Below, one piece after another: positions 57,759 through 64,000 of a stretch of 64,000 nt of DNA (position 1 is its first letter; the number at the start of each line of letters is the position of its first letter). A model generated the notes under the pieces. The model was not told where the DNA came from. It made no database searches and saw only the letters and a program-made list of their open reading frames with translations. Origin of the DNA: Sipunculus nudus. Taxonomy: Eukaryota; Annelida; Sipuncula; Golfingiida; Sipunculidae. The stretch lies in the NCBI GenBank assembly GCA_026874595.1, contig CM049317.1, forward strand, positions 38,776,401 to 38,840,400, written 5' to 3'. The position numbers and the translations under genes are program-made.

Positions 57759-58065
57759 GTGAGTGATGAGTATTATAATGATACAGAATTTACCCTAAAA
57801 AAAGAGGTTACACCTAAATACAGAGCAAAGAGTCAAAATTGCATGAGATTGTTGGCTTGTGTTTGGTGGAGGGCATGACATTTGTGTCTGTCATTATCAC
57901 TTGGTGAACTGTGTTACCCCTGTCTGATTGACAGGGCTGGACTTCTCTATAAATACATATTGATGCCTGTTGATATACATAAGAGTATTGTACTAATTGT
58001 AGCTTGACAATAAAAACTAGATGACCATAGGTTGAGCACTTGCCGAAAATTGAAATAGGACAGAC

Positions 58066-59809
58066 AGAATAATAATAATAATAATATATAGTAATTATAT
58101 AGCGCCAATCCTCCGATGGTTGGACTCACAGTGCAATTCACACACACACACATACCCACATACAATTTCATGGAAATCTACTCCCTGTGCCTGACCCCCC
58201 AAAAAAATGATGCATATTACCAAAAGCTAGCTGAAAGAGATATGTTTTTAAATTAGTTTTAAATGATACAAGAGTTGGAGATTTTCTAAGTGTAATTGGA
58301 AGTGAATTCCAAACTTTTTGGGCTATGAAACGGTAGGAACATTCACCGATTTTCATATTACACTTTGGTACTTTAAGAAGATTTCTGCTAGCCTAGTGCA
58401 GTGTACGCAAAGGCTGATAGGTCATTATTTTTTCAGTCAAATATGATGGAAGTGAGTCATCAAAACGGTGGTAAACAAAAACAGCAATTTTGTATTGTAT
58501 GCGGTACTTGATAGGAAGCCAATGGAGCTGTTTGAGGAGAGGGGTGACGTGGTCGGTCTTACGCTTCTTAAGAGTGAGAAGTGCCGCATTATTCTGGACC
58601 ATCTGTAGCTGCAAGACTTGCTCTGCAAGTAACCCAGCAAGAACTGAATTTCAGTAATCCAGGAGAGATATTACTGTGGCGCAAATGAGCCGACAGCATG
58701 CATTAATAGAGAGGAAACGCTGGATTGAAGCTATACCGCAGAGCTCAAGAAAGACCGCATGACATATACTACTAATATTATCATGCATTGAAAGATTACG
58801 ATCAGTCTTAACACCTAGATACTTCGCTGAATTTTGGACAGTGCAAAGGAACAGTGCAGCCCCCAAAGCTAATAGACTTACTGTCAGTCATCCTTAGATG
58901 GGGTTTAGATCGGACAGGCATAATTTCAGTCTTGTCAGTATTCAATTTAAGTTTGTTGCTGGTCATCCATGATAGTATATCCTCAATACAAGCTTGTATG
59001 CTTAACTGGACAGAGCTGAACTCACCTGGTTGACTACTTTTTGACAGTTCAGTGTCATCAGCATGCTTATGAAAAGAAAAATCATGTGCAGATATTATGC
59101 AAGATAGGGGTTGTGAATATAAAGTGAACAATATTGGTCCTAACACGGATCCCTTGGGAACCCCATACAACAAAGTACATGGGTCTTATTTTCTACCGTC
59201 ATCCATAACAGCTTGGGAAGGATTGGTGAGGTATGAGGTAAACCATGAAAGTGCGGTGCCGTGTATACCAAAGGTAATTTCTAGTCTTTAAAGCTAAATG
59301 GAATGACCAAGCGTGTCAAACGCTGCACTGAGGTCCAGCAATGCTAGGAGAGAAACACGTCTCTCATCTGCCGCCATCAGCAGACCATCCATGACACTCA
59401 GTACGGCGGTCTCTGTGCTATGGTGCCTTCTATACACGGACTGATGGATTTTCATTAAGCTATTTTCATAAAGATGACATTGTAACCTCTTTAAAACAGT
59501 CTTCTCAAGAATTTTAGAAACGAAGGGAAGGTTCGAAACTGGACTAAAATGTTTAAGGTCATTTGGATCTAATCCTGGCTTCTTCAAAAGTGGGGTCACG
59601 ACAGCCTCTTTAAACAGAGAAGGGACTGTACCTGTTGATAGAGAGACATTCATAATGAAAGTAATCAATGTAAGGTCAAATATGCATTGCTTAAGAAGGG
59701 GAGTGGGAAATGGGAATGGGAAATGGAAGGACTTATAAAATGAGCTATTATTGGTGTAGATTTTGGACAATTTTGGACGACATTTTGAGCAAAATAATTT
59801 TTTTTCCAC
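58066..59809 (-). mobile_element. 5'-truncated L2/CR1-like LINE
   Basis: Reverse transcriptase fragments in several frames, all on the minus strand. 59809-59294 has VVTPLLKKPGLDPND, PVSNLPFVSKILEK and LLALLDLSAAFDT. 59173-58808 has GVPKGSVLGPILFTLYSQPL and HADDTE, where the family catalytic box is YADD. Then come FLGV-like KYLGVKTD (58866-58651), HWLPIKYRIQYK (58614-58393) and VWNSLPITLR (58356-58168). The 3' end carries GGCGCTATATAATTACTATA and an (ATT)n tail, as in L2-type LINEs. No endonuclease is present. The frameshifts and the YADD-to-HADD change show it is dead. Confidence 0.88.
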
Positions 59810-59819
59810 ACTGTTTCAT

Positions 59820-60210
59820 CTACAATTTAGCTTGACCAAGTCCCAGGACTCGCAACAGAAAATATGTTGAGTCCTCATGGTGAGATGATGAGTCCCAATA
59901 AATTTGATGACTCATGAGTACCAATAAATTTGCTTATTTTATGTGTTAATGTTTTTGTTCATACATTCACATGATTTTCAGAGAGTCCGTCAATAAAAAA
60001 GTTAACACAGTTTTAAATATTTTTTTTCTTACAAGTTACATGGGCTAAAGCAAACACATTTTGTTTCCAGTAAAACGAAATCATATAGAGATGCCATTAA
60101 CTGTCACCCCTGGCACAACATTTAACACTTTGCAGAGGCTGAGGGAGGAGGTTGTAGGTACTTAAGCAGATATTTATCCATTCAACTAAATGTACACATT
60201 GCCGAACACA
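59820..60210. other. Spacer between LINE and hAT relic
   Basis: Holds a short duplication (CAATAAATTTG twice, 59895-59935) and, at about 60110 read in reverse, CAGGGGTGACAG, which could be a hAT-type terminal end of the adjacent relic. No host exon supported. Confidence 0.35.
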
Positions 60211-60214
60211 CATT

Positions 60215-63200
60215 TTAAAGATCAATTGAGATATGAGGGACATAAAAAAATATCATGAAAAAGCTGCCCTGCAGCATCCGCTCAATGTCCTTAATTATCT
60301 GGTTCAATTCATACATCCTCTTATCCTTTTGCCTTTTCCATATGTTTAACGCATGCATAAAGTCAAATGCATTCAATTTTGGACCAAGTTTTGTTCTCAT
60401 AAGCTTATTTTGTGTATCAACATTAAGTCTGTTTCGCTGACGATTGAGAACCCAGTTTTGGACAGAAAACCCTCGTTCACAACCTGCTGTGTGAACTGCT
60501 GAAGTCACTGCTGGTTGTGCCAACCTGACCATGTTTAGAAAGTCTTTTTAAAACTTTGCAATTAGATTCCATAATCTCCACATACAGTCTCTAGGATACT
60601 GTTCAGCAAGCACTATTTTCTTCAAAATGTGCCATTCCTGTTTTGTTTCTTCAGTGTTGATCAGTGGATCAGAAGTGTTTTGCTTCAGAACTCCATCTTT
60701 TGTCCAGGATGTGGACTTTGAAACACCGAAATGGTCACAGAGTCTTTATATTTCCTCTTTGCCAAATTCTTCAAGCTGCTCAGGTGACATGTGAGTTATA
60801 GGCCTTATTGCCAAGACACCAAATGCAGTCACAAGGTTGTTGGAAGGAAATCTTGATTCTATGTTCTCCACAACAACATTTGTCAGTCAGTTTTGGAGTT
60901 TAAAGTTTGATTTTGTGATATGGTGTCCCTTGAATATGCCTGATATTTTCAGATCTTCTTTCTTTTGGTGCAGATATGGGGTATCCAGATTCTGAACTTT
61001 CCTGAGATCAGAAATGCACAGGTCAGTTTTCACTTTGACGAATGCAACATCAACATTTTCAGATTGAAAAAAACTGTCAAAGTATGGTCACTTGAGCCAT
61101 GGCATCCATCATCATACCAGTGATTGAGATAAATTTTTCAGTGGCAATCTTAAGAGCTTTAAGATCATTGGATCTGGACAGCTTCTGCATGGTACGTTAG
61201 CAGACTAACAAGTGTCCTGTGGATAGTAGAGAGTGCAATAAAATAAGATGGCCAACACACTGAATGAATTTCTTTATAAGACAAGATTGAATCTTCAAAC
61301 ACTCCCTGAATTTATTTAATTCAAGCAGCTCCCTTACTGCTACTTTTAAAATAATAGAAGAAGTCTGTGAGAATTTGTTGGTGTTCCTTTGAGTCAGGAA
61401 TGTTTGTGGAGACTGAGAAGTACAAAGAGCTAGTCGGTGGGCAATGCAATGCACATTAACACAACTGGGACTTTGTTGTTTAGTAATAGCTGCAGCCCCT
61501 GCCCGTTTGCCTGTCATCACAGAGGCTCAATCAGAGCCAAGGCTCAGGATTTTCTCAGGTTTTACTCCCCTTTTGTCAAATTCATGCAAAATACTTGAAA
61601 CAATACCAACACCAGTGGCTTCCTTGCATTCTACATTTGTTACATAGTGCGTTGATGGCTGCATGTCCTCAGACACTGTTTGTGCATAAATCACAAGTCT
61701 TTTGTGATTAGAGACATCCGTAATTTCATCAGCTAAAGCAGTGACCACTGGTGATTTTTTAAGTGTTTCCATCAGGTCATCTTTAAGTACTTGGGCCAGT
61801 CTAGCAAGAATGTCAGTGGCCATTGCTGAAGAATCATAGTTTATGTTAGTGTGTTTCAGTATGTCCATGTTTAGGACTTCCAACTCATGTAACAATTCAA
61901 CCAATGATTTAAATTTCAAAGGTGGGATGTTTTCAAGAACAAGCCATTGTAAATCTTTTAAAAAGATTGTTGCTGCTTGATCTTGCTTTGATGAACATTT
62001 TTTCTGAACTTTCTCAAAGTCTTTCCTGAGTCTAGGTGCAGACACAGCTGCCTGGTGATCTGGATTTGACACATGACATGTCAAAGTAGAATTCTGGAAA
62101 TTTCTACACTTGGCATCTTTTGATAATCCATTACACTTCTTCTGTTCTGTGCAAATTTGACAGTACACATTCCCCTCTTCCTCATTGTATCCCCTGAAAA
62201 ACTCAGGGGATACTATGTTTTCATGACAGTCCTGCCGCCACCACATATAAATCTTGTTGGCCCAATAACTCAAAAAATATTTCACAGATCTTTACCAAAC
62301 TTGGTATATGTATAGATATGGGTGAGAGGATGACACCTAATTAAAAATGAGGTCATGATGTTTATTAGGAGAGTGTCCTTGACCTTGAATAGGTCCGATT
62401 TTGGGGGAAATCACACAAATACTTAAATATCTCAAGAAATCTTGCATGGATTGATCCCAAAACCAAGTTGATCGAAGATCATGGATAGGGTTGTCATGTT
62501 CCAGAAACTGGTGGCGCCACCTATTATTCTTTACTTGTTTTCGTGCCTTTTAATACCCTCCAAATTGCCACTTGACAGTTCTGTGAGCATTATAAGTCAA
62601 AAACTAATGGACAGACTTCTTTTATATTTTGCATATACATAGATATGGGTTATGGGATGATTTTTATATAAATTGGGGTCATGACCTTTCCTATGAGAGT
62701 GGCCTTGTCCTTGAATATTCCCATATTTGGTGAAATTCACACAAAATCATTAATATCTCAGTAAAGGACACATGGAATGATCCAAAAATCAAATTGATCA
62801 AAGATCTTGGATAGCTTTGTCTTTTGCAGAAGACAGGTAGTGCCACCTTGCGTCGTTTTCTTGTTAAAAAGATGTTAACACAATAACTTTGTAAGAATTT
62901 GAGGTACAGTCACCAAACCCCACAGGTGTGATGCATCTTATCAACGGCTAGGTCAATTTCAAACATGGATGACCTTGATGCATTTTTTCAAGGTCACAGC
63001 AGCGATTATAAAATGATATTTATACAATAACTCAAAAAGAATTTGTGGTACAGTCACCAAACCTACAGTTTAGATGCATCTTATCAGGGGCTAGGGAGTT
63101 CGAATATGGATGACCTTGATGTATTTTTCAAGGTCACAGAGGCGATAAAGCTGAAATGATGTAAAGGTGGCACCACCTTGTGTCAATTTCTTGCTTTCGC

Positions 63201-63849
63201 ACCTTGTAATACCCCGCCTTTGCCACTTAACAGCACTGTGAGCATGATAAGTTGAAAACCAATGGACAGATTTCTTTCATATCATGTATATAGACATGGG
63301 ATACGGAATGAGATATATTTCAGTTTGGATCTTGACCTCTCCTTTGAGAATGACCTTCACCTTAAACTTAAAAGAAACCATGGTGGCTTGCCGAGTGTCA
63401 GTCTCTGCATCTGAATTAAAGATGGGATCCTATTCTATGAGGCTGGGGGGGGGGGTGTCATTGTCTGGGGATGCTATAGCACCTGCGGTGCCAAGAAATA
63501 TCTAGTTGTATTTGAGCCAGGGGTGAAATTTCAGCCATGATGAAGAAAATTTTCTAATTTTTGCTTTAGTTGTAGGTATAATACTTTCATCACAAGTACT
63601 ATTAGTAGTATTGCACTCACTCTCAGGTTCCGTACAGACCTTGTTACTAACGTTAGTTTTGTCAGAGTCAGCTGTTGGTATGGATTCTGTCTTTGCTGGG
63701 TCGACCAGTAACGAACCCTCTGAGTCCCCGATTACTTCTCCAGTTTCCCTGGCTTCAGAACCACTGATTTCATGTGAGGATCAAGCATGAGCAAGAAAAG
63801 ACAGCTTTGCTTGACCTGTAATAAGTTTAACTTTATTTCTAGGTGTCAT
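60215..63849 (-). pseudogene. hAT-type transposase relic (ZNF862-like), interrupted
   Basis: Read from 63849 downwards. MTPRNKVKLITGQAKLSF is followed by a premature TGA (63781-63783), then a Ser/Thr/Glu-rich stretch to KFSSSWLKFHPWLKY. There the gene is interrupted by a 1.3-kb element (62185-63505). It resumes with EEEGNVYCQIC and a TTF/BED-like zinc finger (CxxC...H...H, TCHVSNPDHQAA), then the hAT core. The core has a stop at 61527-61529 where GSD-Gly-ASVMTG is expected (GGA to TGA), followed by VHCIAHRLALCTS. The region 60540-61190 is badly broken. The C-terminal dimerisation block (GCERGFSVQNWVLNRQRNRL, LNIWKRQKDKRM) is at 60532-60215. These features match hAT transposases related to the ZNF862/KIAA1586 group. 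Confidence 0.85.
62185..63505 (+). mobile_element. Family 3-type Helitron-like insertion inside the hAT gene
   Basis: 1321 bp. Starts TTGTATCCCCTGAAAAACTC (hairpin CCCCTGA/TCAGGGG at 62191-62209) and ends with hairpin GCACC-TGC-GGTGC (63479-63491), 10 nt, then CTAG (63502-63505). It is flanked by A on the left and T on the right. Removing it restores the transposase reading frame across LKY-NEEEG. The body carries TGGTGGCGCCACCT and ACAATAACT(C/T)...AAGAATTTG(A/T)GGTACAGTCACC repeats. Non-coding. Confidence 0.85.
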
Positions 63850-64000
63850 TTTCGAGATTGTTTCATCCCAAGTGACGTTAAAATTTAACTTAAGCAGACG
63901 CCAAAATTTTTTACAGTACACGGATGTAAACCAAACAGTTATTGGTCAGTATTAGATTTCCCTGACCAGCAGGCTTAAGATTAGAATAAACTCATGATAA
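63850..64000. other. Window edge, no gene recognised
   Basis: Upstream of the hAT frame; probably transposon 5' sequence. No terminal repeat identified. Confidence 0.4.

Noticed and set aside
60072-60150. Possible + strand exon after TTTGTTTCCAG with a conserved-looking peptide ending NTLQRLREEV
   Set aside because: The donor is weak (GTTGTA or GTACTT), the peptide does not match the PSMG3 C-terminus or any family I can name, and the region looks like the 3' end of the hAT relic.
1-64000. CRISPR arrays, operons, rRNA or canonical tRNA genes
   Set aside because: None seen. The tandem repeats present (AT, GA, 30-bp, 34-bp) lack the spacer structure of CRISPR arrays, and the window is clearly animal nuclear DNA.

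Overview
This looks like nuclear DNA of a marine bivalve mollusc. It is AT-rich, has very low coding density and shows no bacterial gene organisation. It is packed with dispersed repeats of a type I associate with bivalve genomes: hairpin-started elements reading TAGCTCAGCTGAC..., elements starting TTATGCCCCCGCC..., and (AT)n tracts. The only host gene I can support is PSMG3 (proteasome assembly chaperone 3). Two coding exons lie on the + strand at 44709-44810 and 57678-57758, separated by a 12.9-kb intron full of transposable elements. The first and last PSMG3 exons were not found. Bivalve assignment is inference from repeat style; metazoan assignment is firmer.

Layout. 1-2.2 kb: AT-rich, no gene recognised. 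2.2-3.8 kb: minus-oriented copy of the dominant hairpin-started repeat (family 1). 4.1-7.7 kb: GA-rich satellite, then a decayed MULE-type DNA transposon (transposase with SWIM zinc finger, Ulp1/C48-like protease with AT-hook, PHD finger). 7.7-19.7 kb: MITEs, microsatellites, a second minus copy of family 1, a 30-bp minisatellite, a possible tRNA-derived SINE, and repeats carrying a GCCATCTTG core. 19754-26920: a complete Ty3/Gypsy LTR retrotransposon on the minus strand with 590-bp LTRs that look identical. It has gag, protease and pol in three successive frames, a tRNA-Leu primer site and a polypurine tract, and it is inserted in an (AT)n tract. 27-32 kb: MITEs, including a ~285-bp palindrome. 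32.6-35.1 kb: a long family-1-related element with internal ~150-bp repeats. 35-42.5 kb: repeats and a hAT-type MITE with a clean 8-bp target duplication. 42.5-57.7 kb: the PSMG3 intron region, with two diverged copies (A and B) of one long repeat that carry different secondary insertions. 58.07-59.81 kb: a 5'-truncated L2/CR1-like LINE on the minus strand. 60.2-63.85 kb: a hAT-type (ZNF862-like) transposase pseudogene on the minus strand, split by a 1.3-kb insertion.

How the parts work together. The LTR element is the one unit that looks functional. Its pro and pol frames lack an ATG and are each preceded by a canonical -1 slippery heptamer, so Gag, Gag-Pro and Gag-Pro-Pol would come from one transcript through two frameshifts. 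The other elements are relics, but copies A and B, together with the interrupted hAT gene, preserve empty sites. These show that two of the short repeat families insert between A and T, make no target duplication and end in CTAG. That is Helitron-like behaviour.
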